Shown: in pieces, positions 45,268 through 52,379 of the stretch
Layout: each line of letters opens with the position of its first letter
Position numbering within the stretch: position 1 is the first letter of the stretch
Assembly (NCBI RefSeq): GCF_012849055.1
Contig: NZ_CP051677.1
Location: forward strand, 4,851,001 to 4,915,000
Direction of reading: 5' to 3'
DNA length: 64,000 nt
Origin: Spirosoma rhododendri
GTDB lineage: Bacteria > Bacteroidota > Bacteroidia > Cytophagales > Spirosomataceae
Program-made: the position numbers and the translations under genes
The notes under the pieces: generated by a model
Seen by the model: only the letters and a program-made list of their open reading frames with translations
The model's database searches: none
Told to the model about the DNA's origin: nothing

Positions 45268-45454
45268 GAACTGTGATTCATCTGATTACGTGATTTCACT
45301 GATTCATAGAAAAGGAAATCACAGTCCATCAAAGTAATCAGGCGAATCACAGTTCAGATTGTCCTGAACTGTGATTACAATTGATTATCTGATTTCGCTG
45401 ATTTACAGAAAAGAAAATCATAGTCTATTAGCGTAATCACAAAAATCACAGTTC
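45268..45454. repeat. Two tandem GAACTGTGATT inverted repeats
   Basis: Two copies (45268-45355 and 45366-45454) each begin GAACTGTGATT and end AATCACAGTTC. The words CTGTGATTC, ATCTGATTA, CGTGATTTC and ACTGATTCA recur with a period near 9. The copies are separated by AGATTGTCCT (45356-45365). They stand between the aldolase and the GNAT-nitrilase genes, and a related set stands at 51011-51240. Confidence 0.85.
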
Positions 45455-45492
45455 AGAAAAAATCACCTCAATCAACGGTCAGAAATAACACT

Positions 45493-47088
45493 ATGCATAT
45501 ACAAGTAAGAAATCTACAGAAAAACGATTATCAGGACCTTAAGGAAGCGATGATCGAAGTATACAGCGGCATCGGCGGTGACTATTGGGAAAAGAGCAAG
45601 ATCAACAAGCTGCTCAATATGTTTCCCGAAGGTCAATTTTGCGTTGAAGTCGACGGCCGGGTGGTGGCTTGCGCGCTGTCCATTCGGGTGCGCTACGATG
45701 ATTTCGGCGACAACCACACGTACAGCGAAATCACCGGCGGCTATACCTTCAAAACGCATAACGACGAGGGCGACTACATGTACGGTATCGAGGTGTTTGT
45801 TCACCCCGACTACCGCGATCTGCGCCTGGGCCGGCGGCTCTACGACGCCCGCAAAGAAGTTTGTGAACAGCTCAACCTGAAAGGTATCGTTGCTGGTGGC
45901 CGGATTCCGAATTACAACAAATATTCCGATGAGCTTAGCCCCCGTGAATACATCACGAAGGTGAAGCAAAAAGAGATTTACGACCCGACGCTGACCTTTC
46001 AGTTATCGAATGACTTCCACGTCAGGAAGGTGTTGCGTGGCTACCTGCCCGGTGATACCGAGTCGAAAGAGTACGCGACGCTGCTGGAGTGGATCAACAT
46101 TTACTACGTCAAGGAGGAAGATAAAAAACCGCATACCGACTCGATTATTCGGCTGGGCGTAATTCAGTGGCAGATGCGTCTGTTCAAAAACCTCGACGCG
46201 TTTATGGATCAGGTCGAGTTTTTCGCTAACGCGGTCAGCGACTATCGGGCCGATTTTATGGTGTTGCCGGAGTTTTTCAACACGCCCCTGATGGCGGAGT
46301 TCAACGACCTGCCGGAGCCTGTCGCGATTCGCAAACTAGCGGACTACACCGAGCCGGTACGGGATCGGCTATGCGAACTGGCAATCTCGTACAACGTCAA
46401 TATCGTGGGTGGATCGATGCCGCTGGTCGATGAAGACGGGAAGCTGTACAACGTGGCTTACCTGTGTCGGCGCGACGGGTCGTTTGAGGAGTACCGCAAG
46501 ATCCACATTACGCCCAACGAAGTGAAGCACTATGGCATGGTTGGCGGCAACGAGATTCGGGCGTTCGACACCGACTGCGGCAAAGTAGGCATGGTGATCT
46601 GTTACGACGTTGAATTTCCTGAGCTGGGCCGCATTCTTGCTCAGCAGGGCATTCAGATTCTGTTTGTCCCCTTCCTGACCGACACGCAGAACGGCTACTC
46701 ACGCGTGCGGCACTGTGCGCAGGCCCGGGCCATCGAGAATGAATGCTACGTGGCCATTGCAGGCTGCGTCGGCAACCTGCCTAAGGTCCATAACATGGAC
46801 ATCAACTTTGCGCAGTCGGCAGTTTTCACCCCGTCGGATTTTCAGTTCCCAACCAACGCGGTAAAGGCCGAAGCGACGCCCAACACCGAGATGGTGCTGA
46901 TCGCCGACGTCGACCTGAGCCTGCTGAAAGAACTGCACGAGCACGGGGCAGTACAGGTGCTGAAAGACCGGCGTACCGACCTCTACGACGTGAAACTCAA
47001 GAAGATAGCCCGAAAGGCTGTTGAACGCAAAGCCGATCCCGAAAACAGCCCGGAGCGCGTTGCTCCACTCATTGTGGTGGCAGACTGA
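45493..47088 (+). CDS. GNAT acetyltransferase fused to a carbon-nitrogen hydrolase
   Basis: A 531-residue fusion protein. The N-terminal 210 residues form a GNAT domain with the acetyl-CoA loop VHPDYRDLRLGRRLYDARKE. From about residue 220 a nitrilase-superfamily domain begins, with Glu260 in VLPEFF, Lys336 in YRKIHITPNE and Cys370 in MVICYDVEFPE, the complete catalytic triad. Both activities are predicted from motifs; an amide hydrolase linked to an acetyltransferase may act on a shared amine or amide metabolite. The gene starts after the GAACTGTGATT repeats and ends with a long terminator. Confidence 0.88.
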   Translation: MHIQVRNLQKNDYQDLKEAMIEVYSGIGGDYWEKSKINKLLNMFPEGQFCVEVDGRVVACALSIRVRYDDFGDNHTYSEITGGYTFKTHNDEGDYMYGIEVFVHPDYRDLRLGRRLYDARKEVCEQLNLKGIVAGGRIPNYNKYSDELSPREYITKVKQKEIYDPTLTFQLSNDFHVRKVLRGYLPGDTESKEYATLLEWINIYYVKEEDKKPHTDSIIRLGVIQWQMRLFKNLDAFMDQVEFFANAVSDYRADFMVLPEFFNTPLMAEFNDLPEPVAIRKLADYTEPVRDRLCELAISYNVNIVGGSMPLVDEDGKLYNVAYLCRRDGSFEEYRKIHITPNEVKHYGMVGGNEIRAFDTDCGKVGMVICYDVEFPELGRILAQQGIQILFVPFLTDTQNGYSRVRHCAQARAIENECYVAIAGCVGNLPKVHNMDINFAQSAVFTPSDFQFPTNAVKAEATPNTEMVLIADVDLSLLKELHEHGAVQVLKDRRTDLYDVKLKKIARKAVERKADPENSPERVAPLIVVAD

Positions 47089-47100
47089 GATACATTCTGC

Positions 47101-47156
47101 GTATAAACGACTAACGCCACCGCTCTTAATTGAGCGGTGGCGTTAGTCGTTTATAC
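47101..47156. terminator. Perfect 25-bp hairpin terminator
   Basis: Arms 47101-47125 and 47132-47156 are perfect reverse complements with a 6-base loop (TTAATT). The core GCCACCGCTC/GAGCGGTGGC is flanked by TATAAACGACTAAC and its complement. There is no U-run directly after it; its length and position, 12 bases after the fusion gene stop, suggest termination. Confidence 0.7.
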
Positions 47157-47293
47157 TATCATATTTTCAAATAAATAACTGACTATCTGCACGTTATAAA
47201 AAATACCCGTACAATATACTTAACACCGATTTAACATCTGAGTCCAGTTAGCGATCGTACTTTGACGGTAGTAATACTTAATCGACACGATCC

Positions 47294-47461
47294 ATGACAA
47301 TAAATTTATCCAGACGGTTACTTACCCGAACATCAGTTTCACGTAGCAAGAAAAAGCCAAAATCTTCTGTTTACAGAATCCTCAAATCAAGCATTTTTTA
47401 TGTGTTCGTTTCATATCTGTTCGGCAAGCGCCCCGCCGGTGAAGACGAAGATTATTTTTAA
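47294..47461 (+). CDS. Possible small basic membrane protein
   Basis: A 55-codon frame from ATG 47294. The first half is basic (SRRLLTRTSVSRSKKKPKSS) and the second has a short hydrophobic segment (SSIFYVFVSYLF) with an acidic end (EDEDYF). A TACTTTG at 47259-47265 resembles a -7 box. I do not recognise a family, and homologues would be needed to confirm it. The sequence is more A+T-rich than its neighbours. It could also be an unexpressed frame. Confidence 0.4.
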   Translation: MTINLSRRLLTRTSVSRSKKKPKSSVYRILKSSIFYVFVSYLFGKRPAGEDEDYF

Positions 47462-47506
47462 GCGAAGCGAAAGAACCTCGTTAGCCAAGTATCTGAGTGG
47501 CCCCTT

Positions 47507-47956
47507 TTATACCCGGTTGTTGGGCGTACGCACCCACAACCAGGCATCGCCAATCTCGTGATCCTGCACGATGCCATCGTACCGAAACCCGTTGCGCTCC
47601 AGAATACGGGTCGACGCATTGGGTTCGGGACTAGTTTTGGCGATTACGCTAATCGACGGGTCCGTTTCGTGCGCAATCGCCAGCAACGCCTGACAGGCAA
47701 ACGAAGCTATGCCCTGCCGTTCGTAGACCGGAAACGTCATGTACGCCAGTTCGACCCGCCCATCGACTGGCTGACCGGTGAAGGCGCAACTCCCCACAAC
47801 GGTCCCATCGCGCACGATGAAGTAGCCAATCCAGGGCGGAGTAAACCCACTAGTTGGGTAGTACGATTCGTACACGTCCAGTAGCGTCTGTACGTCCGGG
47901 GATTGGTACAGAGCGTCGGAACGGTTGGGATGGTGCGGAATGGGGTGGAGTTGCAT
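47507..47956 (-). CDS. GNAT family N-acetyltransferase
   Basis: A 149-residue acetyltransferase. Motif A is YMTFPVYERQGIASFACQALLAIA (acetyl-CoA pyrophosphate loop near RQGIA), followed by the C-terminal strand NASTRILERNGF, the usual RimJ/RimL-like ending. The substrate is not indicated. It is 18 bases from the DUF819 gene on the same strand, which suggests cotranscription. The length is normal for a stand-alone GNAT protein. Confidence 0.85.
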   Translation of the reverse strand: MQLHPIPHHPNRSDALYQSPDVQTLLDVYESYYPTSGFTPPWIGYFIVRDGTVVGSCAFTGQPVDGRVELAYMTFPVYERQGIASFACQALLAIAHETDPSISVIAKTSPEPNASTRILERNGFRYDGIVQDHEIGDAWLWVRTPNNRV

Positions 47957-47974
47957 GAGTGGCTGGAGTGGCGG

Positions 47975-49117
47975 TCAACGAAGCAGTTCAGCGACCAGAA
48001 TACCAAGATACGTACCGATAGCGTTGCCCAGCGTTCCGACCAGCACGGCGGGCAGTTGCAGGTCGGGGCGATTCAGACTGCGGGCCAGCGCCAGTGCCGA
48101 CGTGGCCCCGCCGATGTTAGCCTGCGACGCGATACCCAGCACGGCCCAGTCCTGCCGAAACAGTGCACCCAGCCCGAAGATGAATCCGGCATGAATCAGC
48201 ACCAGCAGCAGAATCATGCCGAACAGCGTAAGGGCCAGTTGGCCATCGCGCACCAGGGCCAGCACATCGCAGTACGCCCCGATCACGGCCAGAAAAACGT
48301 AGATACCGAACAGGCCCAGCAGTCGCCCACCACGTAGCCGGTTGACGCGCCGGAACTGCGCCAGCACCAGCGCGACCGTTGTCAGGATCAGCACAAACGG
48401 CAGGCCCGGCAGTACAGCCGCCAGTTGTTTCGACACAAAAATACTCCCCAGTGCCAGCGTCAGCAGGATTGCCAGATCAGCCGGACCAACCGTTTCCGTG
48501 TCAGAAAAAGGATCGGCAGCGGTTATTCCGCCGGGAACGGGTGCCGCAGCGGTGGGTAACTGCCGGGGGTAGCGCGACTGCAACAGGCGCGGCAGGCTGA
48601 TCGTAGCCCCCATCCAGATCGCCGTAATGATATTGTCGGCGGCTGTAGCGGCAATAAACAGATTGCCCGCTTTCGAGACGCCGTAGTGCAGGGCCACCGC
48701 GTGGAAGTTGATGCTACCGCCAATGTACGTGCCGGTAAACATCCCCGCCAGCGCGTAGAACAGTCTGCCTACCGTCTGCGGGGCCGCAAACACCCACACG
48801 CTCACCAGCACCCCCACGATAGTACCTACCGAGCCGATCAGAAACATCGTAAGCATGGGCAGACCCGCCAGTCGTACGTCTTTCAGGTTGACGCTGAGCA
48901 GCAGCAGAAACAGCGAAAATGGCGCGACGTAGTCGAAGATCCCGGCGTAAATCGGTGTTTCGACGGTCGGGATAAGCCCCACATTAGCTTCTACGGCCGT
49001 CAGGATGATAACCAGCAGGGCGGTACCGATATGCCCAAAAAGTGGCTTTTTGATGAGCCATTCGCACAGCACGACGTTGGCACACAGCACAGTCAGGATG
49101 AAAACAGGGTCGGTCAC
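47975..49117 (-). CDS. DUF819 family membrane protein
   Basis: A 380-residue integral membrane protein with about ten hydrophobic segments. MFTGTYIGGSINFHAVALHYGV and the late ASQANIGGATSALALARSL form two inverted-repeat halves with the 'G-G-S' and 'N-I-G-G-A' turns typical of DUF819/YjcL-type transporters. Substrate is unknown. It ends 18 bases before the GNAT gene on the same strand. The gene is downstream of the helicase terminator and probably a separate unit. Confidence 0.83.
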   Translation of the reverse strand: MTDPVFILTVLCANVVLCEWLIKKPLFGHIGTALLVIILTAVEANVGLIPTVETPIYAGIFDYVAPFSLFLLLLSVNLKDVRLAGLPMLTMFLIGSVGTIVGVLVSVWVFAAPQTVGRLFYALAGMFTGTYIGGSINFHAVALHYGVSKAGNLFIAATAADNIITAIWMGATISLPRLLQSRYPRQLPTAAAPVPGGITAADPFSDTETVGPADLAILLTLALGSIFVSKQLAAVLPGLPFVLILTTVALVLAQFRRVNRLRGGRLLGLFGIYVFLAVIGAYCDVLALVRDGQLALTLFGMILLLVLIHAGFIFGLGALFRQDWAVLGIASQANIGGATSALALARSLNRPDLQLPAVLVGTLGNAIGTYLGILVAELLR

Positions 49118-49170
49118 AGGCGGTAGGATTAGTCTGTAAACTACGCACGCACAGCCACATTACAACCGAA

Positions 49171-49198
49171 AAAGCCCGGCCATTGAGAGCCGGGCTTT
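49171..49198 (-). terminator. Terminator of the DEAD-box helicase gene
   Basis: On the minus strand AAAGCCCGGC (49189-49198) pairs with GCCGGGCTTT (49171-49180) around an 8-base loop, followed by a T-tract. It lies 26 bases after the helicase stop. Confidence 0.75.
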
Positions 49199-49224
49199 GT
49201 TTATTCACTATCTGATCGATTCGT

Positions 49225-50805
49225 TTATTCCGCTACCGGCACGGGAGGTGCTGTCGCGGCTTCCGGCGATTGGCCTTCCCCACGTGGCCCCCGACGACGT
49301 TTTTTCCGGCGTTTGGGTTTGTCGGAGGGTACGCCATCGGCACTGACAGCCTGCGTTTGCTGTCCATCTGTCGCAGCACCATCACTCGCGGTCGGGGTCA
49401 TACCCGGCTCAGCCGTACCAGGCCGGTTCTTCTGCCGACGTCGGCGATCATTGCGCGACGATCGTTTATCATCAGTTTTCGTTTCGCTAACCATCCCTTC
49501 AACTGCTCCTTCTGAGGTAGTTTCAGCCGACGCGGGCTGCGGGTTGCGTGGTGTACGATTACGATCGTCGCCCCGGCCACGGTTGTCGTTGCGTCCGCCA
49601 TTTCCACGGCCTGAACCGCCTTTGCCACGCAGTCCGCTAAACCGCTTCGGGTCGAACACGGGCGACCTACCCATGCCTAACTCTTCTGTAATCGATTGCT
49701 TATCAAGCTCGCGCTCGATCAGCTTTTCGATCGCGACAATACGGTTCTGGTCCTGATCGCTGATAAACGTGATGGCCGTTCCGGTTGTGGCGGCCCGTGC
49801 TGTCCGGCCGATACGGTGTACGTAATCTTCGGCGTCGCGCGGGATGTCGTAGTTCACCACGTGCGTCAGGTTGTCAATGTCGATACCGCGCGAGAGCACG
49901 TCGGTGGCCACCAGAATCGGGAACGACTTGTTTTTGAAATCGCGCAACACGACTTCGCGCTCGTCCTGCTCAAGGTCGGAGCTGATGCCCCGCGCTTCGT
50001 AATTAAGCTTGCTCAGTGCCCGAACGATGCTGTTCACTTCCGACTTGCGCGACGTAAACAGTACCATGCTTTGTACCGGTTTGGTACTGGTTTTAATCAG
50101 GTGGGCCAACAGCGGCAGCTTCTGATTGTCGTAAGCGAGGTAAAATTGCTGATCGATACCAGCGGCTGGTTTCGACACCGCCAGCCGGATTTCTTCCGTT
50201 TCCGTCAGGATGCGACTGGCAAACGTGCGGATTTTGTTGGGCATCGTAGCCGAAAACAGCAGGGTTTGCCGCTTGGCCGGGATCTTGTCGACAATGTTCA
50301 GAATATCGTCGGAAAAGCCCATGTCGAGCATTTTGTCGGCTTCGTCGAGCACGAGGTAGTCGATCTTGTCGAATTTGACGTAACCGAGCTGCATGTGCGC
50401 GATAAGCCGTCCGGGGGTGGCGATGATGATATCAGCACCCGTTTCGAGGGCTTTGCGCTGCTTGTCCCAGTCGTCGCCCTTACCACCGCCGTAGATCGCG
50501 ATGCTGTTGGCCTGTACAAAGTAGCCAAAGCCTTCCACCTGTTCGTCAATCTGCTTGGCCAGTTCCCGCGTCGGCACCAGAATCAGCGTACTGGTGTGGT
50601 CGTGGTTGGCGTGCGAAATCTTGTCGAGCAGCGGAATGAGGTAGGCGGCTGTTTTACCGGTCCCGGTTTGGGCACTGGCGATCAGGTCTTTCCCCTCCAG
50701 AATGCGGGGGATGGCCATCTCCTGAATGGGCGTTGCCTTCAGGTAGTTCATGGCGTCCACGCCAGCCAACAGGTCGTCGTGGAGATTGAATTCGGAAAAT
50801 GTCAA
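49225..50805 (-). CDS. DEAD-box ATP-dependent RNA helicase
   Basis: A 526-residue RNA helicase. The Q motif region (TPIQEMAIP), Walker A AQTGTGKTAAYLIPL, motif II VLDEADKML and SATMPN are present, followed by the helicase C-terminal domain with VNYDIPRDAEDYVHRIGRTARA. After about residue 375 there is a low-complexity tail rich in Arg, Gly and Asp (GKGGSGRGNGGRNDNRGRGDD) ending in a Lys/Arg block. Such tails bind RNA. It may serve in ribosome assembly or cold adaptation like DeaD/CsdA. The 5' leader contains two hairpins that may regulate expression. Confidence 0.93.
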   Translation of the reverse strand: MTFSEFNLHDDLLAGVDAMNYLKATPIQEMAIPRILEGKDLIASAQTGTGKTAAYLIPLLDKISHANHDHTSTLILVPTRELAKQIDEQVEGFGYFVQANSIAIYGGGKGDDWDKQRKALETGADIIIATPGRLIAHMQLGYVKFDKIDYLVLDEADKMLDMGFSDDILNIVDKIPAKRQTLLFSATMPNKIRTFASRILTETEEIRLAVSKPAAGIDQQFYLAYDNQKLPLLAHLIKTSTKPVQSMVLFTSRKSEVNSIVRALSKLNYEARGISSDLEQDEREVVLRDFKNKSFPILVATDVLSRGIDIDNLTHVVNYDIPRDAEDYVHRIGRTARAATTGTAITFISDQDQNRIVAIEKLIERELDKQSITEELGMGRSPVFDPKRFSGLRGKGGSGRGNGGRNDNRGRGDDRNRTPRNPQPASAETTSEGAVEGMVSETKTDDKRSSRNDRRRRQKNRPGTAEPGMTPTASDGAATDGQQTQAVSADGVPSDKPKRRKKRRRGPRGEGQSPEAATAPPVPVAE

Positions 50806-50832
50806 GAGTTCAGCTACTTGATGTGATACAAC

Positions 50833-50874
50833 GCTGACCTTGTTTCCCCGGTCAGCAACCGTCGCTACGACGGT
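50833..50874 (-). promoter_or_regulatory. Two stem-loops in the 5' leader of the helicase gene
   Basis: Reading the minus strand, ACCGTCG (50868-50874) pairs with CGACGGT (50858-50864) around TAG, and GCTGACC (50850-50856) pairs with GGTCAGC (50833-50839) around a 10-base loop. Both lie 28-69 bases before the start codon. Cold-shock DEAD-box genes often carry structured leaders that control decay or translation. Confidence 0.45.
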
Positions 50875-50961
50875 CCGATTGATTTATGCCAAATATACAA
50901 AAAAAGCAACAAAATCGACAGCTTTTCGACCCACTTAGTAACCGGCAATTGCCATTTGTTC

Positions 50962-51008
50962 ACAAAATAAAACCCCGCATCCGTATTCGATGCGGGGTTT
51001 TATTTTGT
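50962..51008. terminator. Terminator for the GMC operon
   Basis: Arms 50962-50980 and 50990-51008 are reverse complements over 19 bases with a 9-base loop. The core CCCCGCAT/ATGCGGGG is flanked by A-rich and T-rich parts on both sides. On the minus strand it lies after the GAACTGTGATT repeats, at the end of the oxidoreductase operon. Confidence 0.75.
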
Positions 51009-51010
51009 CT

Positions 51011-51240
51011 GAACTGTGATTTTTTGTGATTGCTTTGACTAGCTGTGATTTTCTTTTTCTGTGAATCAGGGAAATCATGTAATCACAAGAATCACAGTTC
51101 AGATGGTCTTGAACTGTGATTCTTGTGATTGCTTTGATAGACTGTGATTCCTTTCCTGTGAATCAGCGAAATCATGTAATCAGATGAATCACAGTTCAGA
51201 ACAATCAGCGAAATCAAAGCAATCACAAAAATCACAGTTC
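51011..51240. repeat. Two and a half GAACTGTGATT inverted repeats
   Basis: Copies at 51011-51100 and 51111-51197 begin GAACTGTGATT and end AATCACAGTTC, separated by AGATGGTCTT (51101-51110). A further half, 51198-51240, ends again in AATCACAGTTC. Word period is near 9. The set is closely related to that at 45268-45454 and sits 9 bases from the subunit gene stop. Confidence 0.85.
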
Positions 51241-51249
51241 AGAAACACC

Positions 51250-51887
51250 TTATTTGCCTGCGTTCAGTTCGCGCTCTTCGTAGGCGAGGCCGTACTGCTT
51301 CAACACGTCGTCGGGGACACCGTCCCACTGGTTGGGCGTGTTACCAACGTAGCCGATGTCTTTGATACCCATCTGGCTGCTGAAGAATCCGCTGGCGGTC
51401 AGGTTGCGCATCATGGTAAAGAACGACGCGCCCTGTGTCATGTCAGGCTTCGCGATGGCTGGGTAAGCAATCTGATCGACCATATCAATCTGTTGCGCTT
51501 TGGTACACTCCACGAATGGCTTGCCGTAGCGCTTGGTGCAGGTGTTATCGAGCCACCGGATGCCGCCACGCATGGGGGTCTGGTTGCGGGGCTGATCTTT
51601 CATCATAAACTCGATGAAGGCCGGTACGCCCGCCTGCGACGCACTCCCCGACTTCGCATCGGCCGGGATGATGATATCCGACAGCACGGTAACGGTCTGC
51701 AACTCGTGGGGGTAAAGAACTTCTCGGCGTTCAGAGCCGCGTCGCGCACGGCTTCGAACTTCTGCCGTCCGCCGGGTATTTTTAGCGGCTTAACGTCTGG
51801 CGGTGCGGGTACAGCCGCTTCTGTGGGGTTGACGGCAAAGCCAAATGCCGTAACGGGTATGCCTTTGAGCAGGTCTCTGCGTTTCAT
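51250..51887 (-). CDS. Gluconate 2-dehydrogenase subunit 3-like protein, broken by one missing base
   Basis: From ATG 51887 the frame gives MKRRDLLKGIPVTAFGFAVN, a twin-arginine-like signal, then is lost at the G5 run 51708-51712 after KFFTP. One added base restores HELQTVTVLSDIIIPADAKSG and continues to the stop at 51250, for 212 residues. The tail (IDMVDQIAYP, GASFFTMMRNLTASGFFSSQMGIKDIGYVGN) is typical of gluconate 2-dehydrogenase subunit 3 proteins, which pair with a GMC flavoprotein. The four-helix-bundle gene is inserted between the two. The break follows the homopolymer pattern. Confidence 0.8.
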
Positions 51888-52339
51888 ACTTCGTAGGGTT
51901 TCATGTTTGACGTTTGAGGTTCAATGTTGTATTCCCCCAACTCTTCTTTCACAATGTATTTGGTACCCTTGTAATCAGTTCGGTTCAAGTAGGCAATCAG
52001 ATTAGCAATCAGTTTGCTGATTAATTCTGCCTGACTGCATAGGTGATCGAAAGCGGTTTGATCGATATATTGTTGGTCGAGGGCGCGGTACAGCTGCGAT
52101 CGTACTTCGCCAGCCGATCCTTTGGCCATGCCGAGAAACTGGATAAACTCGCCTTTACCTCCACGTTCGAAGCCTTCGGCAATGTTATCCATAGCAGAAC
52201 CACTCGCCCGTCGTATCTGACTCCGCAGGTCGAAGTCACAAGCAAACGCGCCATTCGACGTAATCTAGTACACTTCCTTCGATACCAGACGCGCCTGTTG
52301 CCATGCTTTCAATTCCTCAAACCGTTGCAACGTCGCCAT
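51884..52339 (-). pseudogene. S23/IVS-type four-helix-bundle protein, with an in-frame TAG
   Basis: The frame from ATG 52339 (MATLQRFEELKAWQQARLVS) continues to a stop at 51884, 151 codons, but codon 25 is TAG (52265-52267), between KEVY and ITSNGAF. Family members usually have Gln at this place, so one C to T change explains it. The rest is intact: LRSQIRRASGSAMDNIAEGFERGGKGEF and FLGMAKGSAGEVRSQLYRALDQ are hallmarks of the 23S-intervening-sequence (S23) four-helix-bundle family. Relatives occur in rRNA intervening sequences and as Avd in diversity-generating retroelements. Reinitiation at the internal ATG at 52192 may give a shorter product. Confidence 0.78.
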
Positions 52340-52379
52340 CAGACCAACTTTAAACCTTAAACCGAAAACCTTAAACCTT
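51895..52379. repeat. Large heptad inverted repeat enclosing the four-helix-bundle gene
   Basis: The left arm (51895-51929) has words AGGGTTT, CATGTTT, GACGTTT, GAGGTTC, AATGTTG. The right arm (52345-52379), reverse-complemented, has AAGGTTT, AAGGTTT, TCGGTTT, AAGGTTT, AAAGTTG. They match at 26 of 35 positions without a gap. The loop of about 415 bases is most of the S23-type gene. The right arm contains the GMC stop; the left arm encodes the end of the S23-type protein. Confidence 0.75.

Noticed and set aside
49696..50826. A 376-codon open frame opposite the helicase gene
   Set aside because: It is antisense to a well-supported DEAD-box gene, with low-complexity translation and no family signal.
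51011..51240. The GAACTGTGATT tandem copies as a CRISPR array
   Set aside because: The repeats are about 88-90 bases with 10-base near-identical spacers and are internally palindromic. CRISPR arrays have shorter repeats with unique spacers, and no cas gene is nearby.
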